DNA of 64,000 nucleotides, from the NCBI GenBank assembly GCA_947495035.1, contig CANLXI010000001.1:1-64000 (forward strand), read 5' to 3'. Origin of the DNA: an uncultured Granulosicoccus sp. (GTDB lineage Bacteria; Pseudomonadota; Gammaproteobacteria; Granulosicoccales; Granulosicoccaceae). A model generated the notes under the pieces. The model ran no database searches. It saw only the letters and a list, made by a program, of their open reading frames with translations, and was not told the origin of the DNA. Below are positions 44,855 through 53,183 of this stretch, piece after piece; positions within the stretch are counted from its first letter, which is position 1, and each line of letters opens with the position of its first letter. The position numbers were made by a program, and so were the translations under genes.

Positions 44855-45841
44855 CTACTTGATGAGACCTATCTGCCGGGACAACTCGGTGATCGAGGCA
44901 ACCGAATCGGCCACGAAGGCTTCGAATTCGGCACCTTGCAGATCCAGTGGGGCCAGACCACTGTCTGCCATGGATTGCTTCCACTCGTCAGACGCGTAGA
45001 CCTTGCCGATTGTCTCCACCCAGTAGTCATAAGCCTCGTCACTCATGTTGCCGGGGGCATAGAAGCCGCGCCAGTTGGCACCGACCACGTCGATGCCCTG
45101 TTCTCGCGCTGTCGGGAATGAGGCGAAATCGCCTTCGAGACGTTCAGGGGCAAGTACGGCAATGATGCGAATATCTCCTGAATCCACAAAACCCTTGGCC
45201 TCGGAGGCATCACCGGTGTAGGCCTGCAGCGAACCACCGAGTACCTGTGTGATCGCCTCACCACCCCCGTCGAAGGCAACGTATTTGACAGTGCGAACAT
45301 CTTCGATACCCGCCTCGGTGGCAACCAGCAGGGCTTTCAGGTGATCCCAGCCACCCACTGCCGAACCTCCGCCAATGGCAACCGAGCGCGGATCGGCCTT
45401 GATCTGGTCGAGCAGCTCGTTCAAGGACTGTACGGGGCTGTCCTTGGCCACGGCGATGATGCCGTAGTCGGCGCCAACGGAACCCAGCCAGCGTACCTGA
45501 CTCATGTCGTTGCCGGGGTAGGCTCCCTGAGCCAGACGGGTGGCTGTTGCCGAGGAGGCAGCGACGATCAGGTCGTTGTCGTCACTGCGCTTGTTGACGA
45601 CCGCAGCAAATGCGACTCCGCCACCGCCACCAGACATGTTGGTGACTTGCAAAGTGCCCGGTATGGCTTTGATATCCTGCATCGTCTTGCCCACCTGACG
45701 GCAGGTGAAGTCCCAACCACCGCCCGGATCGGCAGGGGCGATGCATTCGGTGTTTTCGGGTTCGTAGGCATGCAGGGATGTACTGGCCAGCAGGGCCAGA
45801 GACGCCAGCAGCAGTCTGTTCTTGTTCCGAGTGATAGTCAT
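44855..45841 (-). CDS. tctC: Tripartite tricarboxylate transporter substrate-binding protein TctC
   Basis: 328 residues from ATG 45841, which has AAAGGAAA upstream. A Sec signal peptide ends near SLHAYEP. IAPADPGGGWDFTCRQVGK and GGGSAVGGWDHLKALL are hallmarks of the Bug/TctC family that captures carboxylates in the periplasm. Two conserved Cys flank the ligand-facing region (positions ~43 and ~58). It is the first gene of the tct operon and divergent from tctD. Confidence 0.95.
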   Translation of the reverse strand: MTITRNKNRLLLASLALLASTSLHAYEPENTECIAPADPGGGWDFTCRQVGKTMQDIKAIPGTLQVTNMSGGGGGVAFAAVVNKRSDDNDLIVAASSATATRLAQGAYPGNDMSQVRWLGSVGADYGIIAVAKDSPVQSLNELLDQIKADPRSVAIGGGSAVGGWDHLKALLVATEAGIEDVRTVKYVAFDGGGEAITQVLGGSLQAYTGDASEAKGFVDSGDIRIIAVLAPERLEGDFASFPTAREQGIDVVGANWRGFYAPGNMSDEAYDYWVETIGKVYASDEWKQSMADSGLAPLDLQGAEFEAFVADSVASITELSRQIGLIK

Positions 45842-45917
45842 TCCAGATTTCCTTTGGTGAGTCAGTTCAGCCATCCCAGCAATTCAGCTGTGACGGCTTG
45901 TCGTATGTTTTATACTT

Positions 45918-45939
45918 TGAACCTGTCATGAGCCTGTCA
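45918..45939. promoter_or_regulatory. Tandem 11-bp direct repeat, candidate TctD binding site
   Basis: TGAACCTGTCA (45918-45928) and TGAGCCTGTCA (45929-45939) are adjacent and differ at one base. OmpR-type regulators typically bind two head-to-tail ~10-11 bp sites. They overlap the zone where promoters for both tctC (TATAAA on the minus strand near 45910) and tctD (TATACT at 45911-45916) would lie, so one site could control both units. Confidence 0.65.
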
Positions 45940-46009
45940 CCGCAGAGACAATCCTTGCCGCATTGCTGGCGACAACCGCACTCTCGAAGCCGTTCGGAGC
46001 CCTGATCAC

Positions 46010-46681
46010 ATGCGACTGTTACTGGTTGAAGACACTGCAGATGTGGCCGAGGCGATCGCACTGAGTTTCGCCCGGGCAGGCGATACGCTGGATTGCGCCT
46101 TCGACCTCAAACAGGCACGCAGCAGTCTTTCGCTGCAGCAATACGATGTACTGATTCTCGACATCAATCTGCCCGATGGCAGTGGCAAGGATCTGTTGAG
46201 AGAACTGCGACGTGAACGCAATACCACCCCGGTATTGATGCTCACCGCAAGACTCGGCATCGAGGAGCGCGTTGCATCGCTCGATGGTGGTGCCGATGAC
46301 TATCTGACCAAACCGTTCGATCTGCGTGAATTGCAGGCGCGTGTACGCGCCTTGCACCGGCGTTCGCCAACGGTGCGGGATACCGTCGTCGAGTTCGGTT
46401 CACTGGTCATCGACGTTGCCGGCAAGACTCTGGTCTGCAACGGTCAGGAGCTCACCCTGACACGGCGAGAGTTCAGTCTGCTGGAAGCGCTGCTGGATCG
46501 GCGTGGTCGTGTGGCCTCCAAGGAACATATTCTCAATCGCATGTTCTCCTTCGATGAGGCCGATGTCGGGACCAATGCGATAGAGTTGTATGTGTCACGC
46601 CTGCGGCGCAAGCTGAGTGGCAGCGGTGTGTCCATTCGCACCTTGCGAGGACTGGGATATCAGCTTGTCGATGAAGCCTGA
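46010..46681 (+). CDS. tctD: OmpR-family response regulator (TctD-like)
   Basis: 223 residues. The receiver domain (1-115) has Asp51 in LILDINLPDG and Lys in DDYLTKPF. The winged-helix DNA-binding domain (about 130-223) has LTRREFSLLEALLDRRGRVASKEHIL and VYVSRLRRKL-type VSRLRRKL. It should be phosphorylated by the overlapping TctE and activate or repress tctCBA across the divergent region. Overlap with tctE is 11 bases. Confidence 0.94.
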   Translation: MRLLLVEDTADVAEAIALSFARAGDTLDCAFDLKQARSSLSLQQYDVLILDINLPDGSGKDLLRELRRERNTTPVLMLTARLGIEERVASLDGGADDYLTKPFDLRELQARVRALHRRSPTVRDTVVEFGSLVIDVAGKTLVCNGQELTLTRREFSLLEALLDRRGRVASKEHILNRMFSFDEADVGTNAIELYVSRLRRKLSGSGVSIRTLRGLGYQLVDEA

Positions 46682-48059
46682 TCAGCGTACCTCGCTGACA
46701 AGACGCCTGGCGCTGTCGATCTCGCTGTTGCTGATTGCCGGTGGGGCTCTGGTCAGTCTGGCCGCACTGGCCTACGGCAGGCAGGCGGCTCAGACTGCGT
46801 ATGATCGATTGCTGCTCGGGTCAGCCAGGCAGGTAGTGGCCAGTACCAGTGTGATCGATGGGCGGGTCATGGTCGATATTCCGGTTTCGGCGTTCGAGCT
46901 GCTGGCTCTGGCGCCGGAGGACCGCGTGGTCTACAGAATCATCGGACATGATGGCCAGACACTGACCGGCTACGATTCACTGGTCATTCCCGATGACGCG
47001 GCGCAGGAGCTGGCCTACTACAATCTGGAATACAACGATGAGCCGATTCGCGTGATCGCCTTGTCGAAACGGTTTGCCGAGCGTGCATTCAGCGGCACAA
47101 TTCAGGTATTGATCGGCCAGACGATGCGGGCACGCAACGCCCTGGCGCAGGAGCTGGTCGGCAATGCCGTCCTGGTGGTTGCCGTGGTGGGACTCAGTAT
47201 GGCCATACTGGCCATCGTTGCCGTCTACTCGGCACTGCGCCCGCTCTATCGCATCGAGCGCAGTTTCTCATCCCGGGACCCTCGTGATCTGACTCCCCTG
47301 CATGTGGCGGTGCCCAGTGAGCTGACACCTGTGGTCAATGCCATCAATCGATTCATGTCACGTCTGGAGCGGCAGATGGAGACAACCAACAATCTCATTG
47401 CCGACTCTGCACATCAACTGCGCACGCCGATTGCCGCCCTGCGAGCACAGACAGAGTTGGCCACCGAAGAGTCCGATCCGGCTGCCCTGTCGCTGTCTCT
47501 GCAGCGTATTCATGCACGCAGTCGCAGTCTCAGTCGCCTGACCGATCAACTGCTCAATCGCGCCCTGATCATCCACCGCAACGATTCCGTTGTGCGTACT
47601 CGAGTCGATCTGCGCACCGTGGCCATGGAAACAGCCGACGAATTCGATATCGACAGTCAGGGACGCGCACGTGAATTGCGGCTGCAGCTGCCGGAGTTCG
47701 CGGTGTGGGTGCGAGGGGATGCCCTGTCGCTGCGAGAAGCCTGCAAGAATCTGGTGAACAACGCGTTTGTGCATGGTCAAGCGCCGGTCACTCTGACGGT
47801 CGAGGCCGTTGGTGACCAAGTGGTTCTGGCCATACAGGACCAGGGGAAAGGCATACCGATACAGACCGAGTTGCGGGCCGGAGAGCGGTTCGTGCAGGCA
47901 GACGTGGCAACAACCAGGCCTGGTACCGGCATTGGTCTGGCGATCGTGCAGGAGGTGCTCAGGGCTCATGATGGGAAATTGCGTTTTTCCTCGGATGACA
48001 GCCGCGGATTCAGGGTGTCGATGGTATTTCCGGCTGACTGGAAGGGAAGTGATGCATAG
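46671..48059 (+). CDS. tctE: Sensor histidine kinase (TctE-like)
   Basis: 462 residues from ATG 46671. Two membrane helices (about 18-40 and 160-185) flank a periplasmic domain of the 2CSK_N type. The kinase core has His248 in DSAHQLRTPIAAL, NLVNNAFVHG and GTGIGLAIV. It senses a carboxylate directly or through a binding protein and signals to TctD. The following binding-protein gene overlaps its end by eight bases. Confidence 0.94.
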   Translation: MKPDQRTSLTRRLALSISLLLIAGGALVSLAALAYGRQAAQTAYDRLLLGSARQVVASTSVIDGRVMVDIPVSAFELLALAPEDRVVYRIIGHDGQTLTGYDSLVIPDDAAQELAYYNLEYNDEPIRVIALSKRFAERAFSGTIQVLIGQTMRARNALAQELVGNAVLVVAVVGLSMAILAIVAVYSALRPLYRIERSFSSRDPRDLTPLHVAVPSELTPVVNAINRFMSRLERQMETTNNLIADSAHQLRTPIAALRAQTELATEESDPAALSLSLQRIHARSRSLSRLTDQLLNRALIIHRNDSVVRTRVDLRTVAMETADEFDIDSQGRARELRLQLPEFAVWVRGDALSLREACKNLVNNAFVHGQAPVTLTVEAVGDQVVLAIQDQGKGIPIQTELRAGERFVQADVATTRPGTGIGLAIVQEVLRAHDGKLRFSSDDSRGFRVSMVFPADWKGSDA

Positions 48060-49140
48060 TTGCAGAAACCTGCTTTGTCATTGCCTTGCCATGCTGACCT
48101 TGTGCCTGCCTGCGCCTCTGCCGGCGCAGGAAGAGGTGGGTGAGTTTGGACCTGACGATGCCATTCGCACCCTGGTGGTGAGGGGCAGCACCGATATCGA
48201 ATTGTTTGCTCCGGTCATGCGGGCATTCCTGGACAGGAGCATCGATACTCGCATTCGCTATGAACAATGGGGTTCGAACGCGCTGTATCTTCGCTCCAGC
48301 AAGGAATGTCAGCAGTCATCAAGCAGCGCGGACGTGTTGATCAGTTCTGCGGTTGATCAGCAGGTCAAGCTGGTCAACGATGGGTGCGCCATCGCTCATC
48401 GTTCGGTCTATACGCGACGCCTGCCTGCTCACGCCATCTGGAGAGACGAGTTGTTCGGCATTACCCTCGAGCCCGCGGTGATGGTGTACAACCGGGACGA
48501 GTTGCGCGAGGAGGAGATACCGCTCAGCCGTTTCGATCTGCTGGACAGGCTGCGACCCCATGACAGCCGTTTCGCCGGACGTGTGGCCACCTACGATATC
48601 GAACTTTCCGGTCTGGGCTATCTGTTCGCCTTTGCCGATTCGCAACAGGCGACAACGTTTGGTGCCTTGCTCGAGGCCTTCGGGAGAACCGGGGCAGTTG
48701 CCACCTGTTGCTCGGCCGAGCTTATCGATGCCGTGGCTGAAGGACGTTTTCTGGTAGCCTACAACGTTCTCGGCTCGTATGCACTGGCGCAGGCGGAGCT
48801 GGATCCGCGTATCGGTATTGTCAGTCCGCAGGACTATACGCTGACATTGTCACGCGGTGCCCTGATTCCGCAAGGTGCACCGCAGGAGGATACGGCGCGA
48901 GCCTTTCTCGATTTTCTGTTATCCGATCAGGGGCGTACCATTCTGCAGAAATCGCATCTGATTGCCACCTTCGATGACAATGACATGGCGGATTTTCCTT
49001 CTCTTGAAGGGGCCGTACCTGTATTGAGGCCAATCAGCCTGTCTCCGACACTGCTGGTCGGGCTGGATCAGATGAAACGCGAGATCTTCATACGTCAGTG
49101 GCGCGAGAAGATGGTGTTGCAGTCAGGCAGACGCGAGTAG
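48052..49140 (+). CDS. Periplasmic solute-binding protein coupled to tctDE, possible sensor accessory
   Basis: 362 residues from ATG 48052; its start lies within the tctE end, so translation is coupled. A Sec signal ends near PLPAQEEV. The mature part resembles family-1 (AfuA/FbpA-like) ABC binding proteins: IRTLVVRGSTDIELFAPVMRAF, SADVLISSAVDQQVK and GALIPQGAPQEDTARAFLDFLL. No permease or ATPase gene is attached, so it may present ligand to the sensor rather than to a transporter (inference). A related idea is known for BctC with BctDE in Bordetella. A 14-nt repeat array begins at its stop. Confidence 0.8.
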   Translation: MHSCRNLLCHCLAMLTLCLPAPLPAQEEVGEFGPDDAIRTLVVRGSTDIELFAPVMRAFLDRSIDTRIRYEQWGSNALYLRSSKECQQSSSSADVLISSAVDQQVKLVNDGCAIAHRSVYTRRLPAHAIWRDELFGITLEPAVMVYNRDELREEEIPLSRFDLLDRLRPHDSRFAGRVATYDIELSGLGYLFAFADSQQATTFGALLEAFGRTGAVATCCSAELIDAVAEGRFLVAYNVLGSYALAQAELDPRIGIVSPQDYTLTLSRGALIPQGAPQEDTARAFLDFLLSDQGRTILQKSHLIATFDDNDMADFPSLEGAVPVLRPISLSPTLLVGLDQMKREIFIRQWREKMVLQSGRRE

Positions 49141-49231
49141 CTTGATTCGAGCAGGCCAAAGCGAGCAGGCCAACGCGAGCAGGCGAACGCGAGCAGGCGA
49201 ACGCGAGCAGGTCGATCCGAGCAGGCCAGTT
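49134..49231. repeat. 14-nt tandem repeat array, seven units, starting at a stop codon
   Basis: Units of 14 bases with core CGAGCAGG run without gaps: six clear copies at 49148-49231 and one degenerate copy (cgagtagcttgatt) at 49134-49147 that contains the TAG stop of the binding-protein gene. CGAGCAGGCGAACG occurs twice identically at 49176-49203. The array fills half the gap to the next gene. Confidence 0.85.
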
Positions 49232-49328
49232 TGAGTCATTGAAGGCGATTGCCATGCTGTCATTGGCTGTTGCCAGGCAGTCAGCGCGGCGGCTTGTAGA
49301 ATGAGGCCAACTTGCCACTGATCGATGG

Positions 49329-50768
49329 ATGTCCTTGAAACTCTCCAGACGTTTGTTCCTTGTCATGTCCCTGTGGGTATCCGCATCGCCTGCTCAAGCT
49401 GGCCCGGCGGCGACAAGCGGCGCCCCTGCTGCCGCGAACGACGCCCTGCAGGGTGGTGGTCAGGGCAATCCTGCGCAGACAATGACGGTAGCCAGTGCCG
49501 GCTCGAAGGTGGAATTGCTGCAGTCGGGCAAGGACTGGACACTCCAGGTGGACGGCAAGCCCTTTGTCGTGCACGGTGCCGGCATGGGCTATACGGATGA
49601 GGCCGGTATTGCCCGGCTTGCCGAGGCAGGAGGCAATGCCTTTCGAACCTGGGGTACGCAGCATCTGGATGTGCAACTGGCCGCCGCGCAACGCCACGGC
49701 CTCAAGGTGCTGGTTGGCCTGGACATGCAGAAGCAGTTGCAGGGCTTCGATTATCAGGATGAGGAGGCCGTTGCCCGTCAGTTGAAGGCTCTGCAAGCCA
49801 GCATCGATCGCTACCGCTCTCATCCAGGCCTGTTGGGCTGGATCATTGCCAACGAACCCAATCTGATGATCGGTGCCGACGGTGCAGCAGTACAGCCTGA
49901 CCCGGCCGTGTATGAGGCCATGGCCGATGTTCTCGATTACATTCACGAGCAGGACCCCGATCATCCTGCCACCGTGGCCTTTGCCTTCACGGCGACACTG
50001 GCCGAGGATGTCGCCCTGGCACTGCAAGCCATGCCGGCACTCGATTTTCTCTCATTCCAGGCCTATGGCGCATTACCGGTGGTGCCCGACCTGGTTCAGG
50101 GTCTGGCGGTGAATCTACCCTACATGGTGACCGAGTTCGGTCCGCTGGGGCATTGGGAGATGCCAGCCACGCAGTGGGGTCGTGAGATCGAGGAACCCAG
50201 TGGAGCAAAGGCTGTCGGTCTGGTCGAACGCATGCAGCAGGCCGGACTGCATGATCCGCAGGGGCAACTACTGGGAGGGTTTGCCTTCCTGTGGGGGCAT
50301 AAACAGGAACGCACGCCCACCTGGTATGGTCTGTTCACCGAAGAGGGAGGGCGCACGGCGGCCGTGGACGAACTGAGCCGACTCTGGACCGGGCAGTACC
50401 CACGCCATCGGGCACCATCGGCATGGGGGCTGACGCTGAACGGGGAGGTCGCTGGCGCCAGTGTCTCGGTGCTTCCCGCGTCCCGGCTGACAGCCAGCCT
50501 GCAGGTCAGCGATCCGGACAGCGATGACTTGACGGTTCGCTGGCAGGTGCGCAAGGAAGTCGAGCTGCGCAGTCATGGTGGACACTTTGAAGCGAGGCCT
50601 GACAGCGTGGCAACGCAATTCAGTGACCATAGCCGTGCCGATGATCGGCATGGCGTCACCCTGCTTGCACCGGTAGACCCCGGGCACTATCGGCTTTATG
50701 CCTGGGCCAGTGATGAACAGGGTGGGGTTGCAACAGCCAATTTCCCGTTTCTGGTTCAGCCTCTCTGA
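49329..50768 (+). CDS. Secreted glycoside hydrolase-like (GH2-type TIM barrel) protein
   Basis: 479 residues. A Sec signal peptide ends near SPAQAGP (about residue 24). The TIM-barrel part has GWIIANEPNLMIG with Glu176 and YMVTEFGPLG with Glu269, in the places of the acid/base and nucleophile in clan GH-A. FRTWGTQHLDVQLAAA and the preceding DGKPFVVHGAGMGY are like GH2 catalytic barrels. The C-terminal ~100 residues form a beta-rich domain. It probably cuts or trims a polysaccharide outside the cytoplasm; specificity is unknown. The (CACGG)n array abuts its stop. Confidence 0.78.
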   Translation: MSLKLSRRLFLVMSLWVSASPAQAGPAATSGAPAAANDALQGGGQGNPAQTMTVASAGSKVELLQSGKDWTLQVDGKPFVVHGAGMGYTDEAGIARLAEAGGNAFRTWGTQHLDVQLAAAQRHGLKVLVGLDMQKQLQGFDYQDEEAVARQLKALQASIDRYRSHPGLLGWIIANEPNLMIGADGAAVQPDPAVYEAMADVLDYIHEQDPDHPATVAFAFTATLAEDVALALQAMPALDFLSFQAYGALPVVPDLVQGLAVNLPYMVTEFGPLGHWEMPATQWGREIEEPSGAKAVGLVERMQQAGLHDPQGQLLGGFAFLWGHKQERTPTWYGLFTEEGGRTAAVDELSRLWTGQYPRHRAPSAWGLTLNGEVAGASVSVLPASRLTASLQVSDPDSDDLTVRWQVRKEVELRSHGGHFEARPDSVATQFSDHSRADDRHGVTLLAPVDPGHYRLYAWASDEQGGVATANFPFLVQPL

Positions 50769-50770
50769 GG

Positions 50771-50860
50771 CACGGCACGGCACGGCACGGCACGGCACGG
50801 CACGGCACGGCACGGCACGGCACGGCACGGCACGGCACGGCACGGCACGACACGACACGT
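50771..50860. repeat. Pentanucleotide microsatellite (CACGG)15 plus variants
   Basis: Fifteen perfect CACGG copies run from 50771 to 50845, followed by two CACGA and one CACGT (50846-50860). The array begins right after the TGA of the glycosidase gene, and 90 bases separate it from the GTG of the next gene. Perfect pentanucleotide runs of this length are prone to slippage and would alter the spacing to the downstream gene. Confidence 0.95.
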
Positions 50861-50950
50861 TGTCGAGGCGCTTGCTGCGAGCGCCGTGCGCGAGTCCGCT
50901 TCCCGTAGTCTGATACAGTGGCTGGCTGTTCATCAGGGAATGCAGAGTCA

Positions 50951-52063
50951 GTGAGTACAGATTGCGAATGCATCGTCATGGGTGCCGGAGTGGTGGGGCT
51001 TGCCATTGCGGCAGAACTGGCGGCTGCCGGACGCGATGTCCTGGTTCTGGAGCGCGAATCGGCATTTGGAACCGTGACCAGTGCCCGGAATTCCGAGGTC
51101 ATTCACGCCGGCATCTACTATGCCGCTGACAGTCTCAAGGCGCGCTTCTGTCTGGCCGGTCGCGAAGCCCTGTACCAGTATTGCCGTGAGCATCATGTCG
51201 ATCATGCCCGCTGTGGCAAGCTGATCGTGGCAAGCAGCGAGGTACAGGTAGCGCAACTGGCATCCATCAAGTCCCGCGCCATGGCCAACGGTGTCACTGA
51301 CATCCGGCAACTGAGCGCTGCCGAGGCTATCGCCATGGAGCCACAGCTGCATTGTCTGGCAGCCCTGCATTCACCTTCCACCGGTATTGTCGACAGTCAC
51401 GGCCTGATGCTCTCGCTGCTGGGTGATGCCGAACGGCACGGAGCCGTGCTGGCAACGCATTCACCGGTGGTCGGGCTGGAGCATGAGAGCGACAAGGGGC
51501 AGTTTCGGGTGGAAGTCGGAGGCGAGAATGCCATGTCGCTGACCACGCGCTATCTGATCAATGCCGCTGGCCATGGTGCCTGTGAGCTCGCCGCGAAACT
51601 GCCAGGCAATGGCGCTGCAGCACAGGTGACTCCGGTACTGAGCAAGGGCAACTATTTTCGGCTCTCCGGCAGAGCGCCGTTCAGCCGCCTGATCTATCCG
51701 GTGCCCGAACCGGGTGGGCTCGGGGTTCATATCACTATCGACCTGGGTGGCCAGGCACGCTTCGGGCCGGATGTCGAACCGATCGATAGCGAGGACTATG
51801 TGGTCGACCCGGCGCGTTCAGCGGGTTTCTACGCAGCCGTGCGTCAGTACTGGCCGGGTCTGCAGGATGATGCCCTGGCATCGGACTACGCCGGCATTCG
51901 TCCGAAGATCCGTGTCGATGGAGAGCTGTATCCGGATTTTCTGATTCACACGCAGCACCAGCATGGCATGCCGGGGCTCATTCATCTGTTCGGGATCGAA
52001 TCCCCGGGTCTGACCGCCAGTCTGGCCATTGCCCGAGAGGTTGGACAGCTGCTGGAGGCCTGA
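50951..52063 (+). CDS. FAD-dependent oxidoreductase, L-2-hydroxyglutarate dehydrogenase-like
   Basis: 370 residues from a GTG at 50951; another GTG at 50918 is in frame. The FAD-binding Rossmann motif is VMGAGVVGLAIAAEL. NSEVIHAGIYY, STGIVDSHGLMLSL and GIESPGLTASLAIA are typical of the LhgO/L2HGDH group. It would oxidise L-2-hydroxyglutarate or a related 2-hydroxy acid and pass electrons to quinones. It stands alone; its stop is three bases from that of the convergent ABC ATPase. Confidence 0.85.
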   Translation: MSTDCECIVMGAGVVGLAIAAELAAAGRDVLVLERESAFGTVTSARNSEVIHAGIYYAADSLKARFCLAGREALYQYCREHHVDHARCGKLIVASSEVQVAQLASIKSRAMANGVTDIRQLSAAEAIAMEPQLHCLAALHSPSTGIVDSHGLMLSLLGDAERHGAVLATHSPVVGLEHESDKGQFRVEVGGENAMSLTTRYLINAAGHGACELAAKLPGNGAAAQVTPVLSKGNYFRLSGRAPFSRLIYPVPEPGGLGVHITIDLGGQARFGPDVEPIDSEDYVVDPARSAGFYAAVRQYWPGLQDDALASDYAGIRPKIRVDGELYPDFLIHTQHQHGMPGLIHLFGIESPGLTASLAIAREVGQLLEA

Positions 52064-52066
52064 GCC

Positions 52067-53125
52067 TCAGGCAACATCTTCCTGGCGGTCGAAGATCACC
52101 AGGTGATCCAGCTGCAGGCGAATGCCGAACTGTTCACCCACCGGATGGTTGTGATGCGAGGGTGCCAGACACAGCAGACGGGTATTTCCGGGCATGCGCA
52201 GGGTGTACAGATGATCCGCGCCGCGGAAGTCACGGGCGACGACAGTGGCCTTGTTGGGACTGTTGTCGTCATGGATGATGTCATCGGGTCGTACCAGCAG
52301 CTCGATCAAACGCCCCGGGGGCACATCCTCGCTCAGCTCGCCGTGAATGGTGCCCAGTTCGGTCTGGATGACATTGTCATCGAGGGTATTGCCACACAGA
52401 AACACCCCTTCGCCGATGAAATCCGCCACAAAGCGGTCTGCCGGGGTGTGATACAGACTGTAGGCATCGTCCCACTGGCGCAGCCGGCCCTGCGAGACGA
52501 CGCCGATATGGTCGGCGATGGCAAAGGCTTCGTACTGGTCGTGGGTGACCAGTACCGCAGTAATGCCGTCGCGTTTGAGAATCTCGCGCACCTCATGGGC
52601 CAGTTGCACCCGTCTTTCCGTATCCTGGCTGCTGAAGGGCTCATCGAGCAACAGCACGGGCGGCCGCGGCGCCATGGCCCTGATCAGCGCCACTCGTTGC
52701 TGCTGACCACCGGAGAGCTGGTGCGGGTAGGCATCGGCAAAGTTCTGCATGCCCACCAGTTCCAGCAGCTCATTGACACGGGCATCGATGGTCTTGCGTG
52801 GCTGGGTACTGATTCCGAAGGCGACATTGCGGCGCACGCTCATGTGGGGAAACAGGGCGAGATCCTGGAAGACCATGCCGACCCGGCGTTCCTCGGGAGA
52901 GGCCTGCCGTTCGGCACTGGCTACCGCCTCGCCCGCTATCGACAGGGACCCGGCCGAGGGGGCCTGAAATCCGCCTATCGTACGCAGCAGGGTTGTCTTG
53001 CCACAGCCACTGGGGCCCAGCAGGCAGCCGATATCGCCGGGTTCGAGTGAAAATGACACATCGTCGATGATGCGAGTACCATCGATGTCGACGCAAATGT
53101 GTTCTAGTGCCAGCTGGTTTGCCAT
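52067..53125 (-). CDS. Orphan ABC transporter ATPase (FbpC/PotA-like) with TOBE domain
   Basis: 352 residues. Walker A is GPSGCGKT, the signature LSGGQQQR and Walker B LLLDEPFSS; a TOBE regulatory domain follows (about 240-352). FDLAL-type Q-loop region VFQDLALFPHMSV resembles iron(III) and polyamine importer ATPases. No permease or binding protein lies beside it. It is divergent from glnE and convergent with the oxidoreductase gene. It may serve a transporter encoded elsewhere. Confidence 0.9.
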   Translation of the reverse strand: MANQLALEHICVDIDGTRIIDDVSFSLEPGDIGCLLGPSGCGKTTLLRTIGGFQAPSAGSLSIAGEAVASAERQASPEERRVGMVFQDLALFPHMSVRRNVAFGISTQPRKTIDARVNELLELVGMQNFADAYPHQLSGGQQQRVALIRAMAPRPPVLLLDEPFSSQDTERRVQLAHEVREILKRDGITAVLVTHDQYEAFAIADHIGVVSQGRLRQWDDAYSLYHTPADRFVADFIGEGVFLCGNTLDDNVIQTELGTIHGELSEDVPPGRLIELLVRPDDIIHDDNSPNKATVVARDFRGADHLYTLRMPGNTRLLCLAPSHHNHPVGEQFGIRLQLDHLVIFDRQEDVA

Positions 53126-53183
53126 GCCGGCATGATACCCGAACCATTCACCTTTGAAGACCAGGAAGAGGCATCGTCAGACC

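Noticed and set aside
50656..51102. Reading frame with repeated CRAVP units
   Set aside because: It is only the translation of the (CACGG)n microsatellite; no start site or flanking coding sense.
48052..53125. Idea that the binding protein at 48052 and the ATPase at 52067 form one importer
   Set aside because: They are on opposite strands, several kilobases apart, and no permease lies between them; no evidence of partnership.
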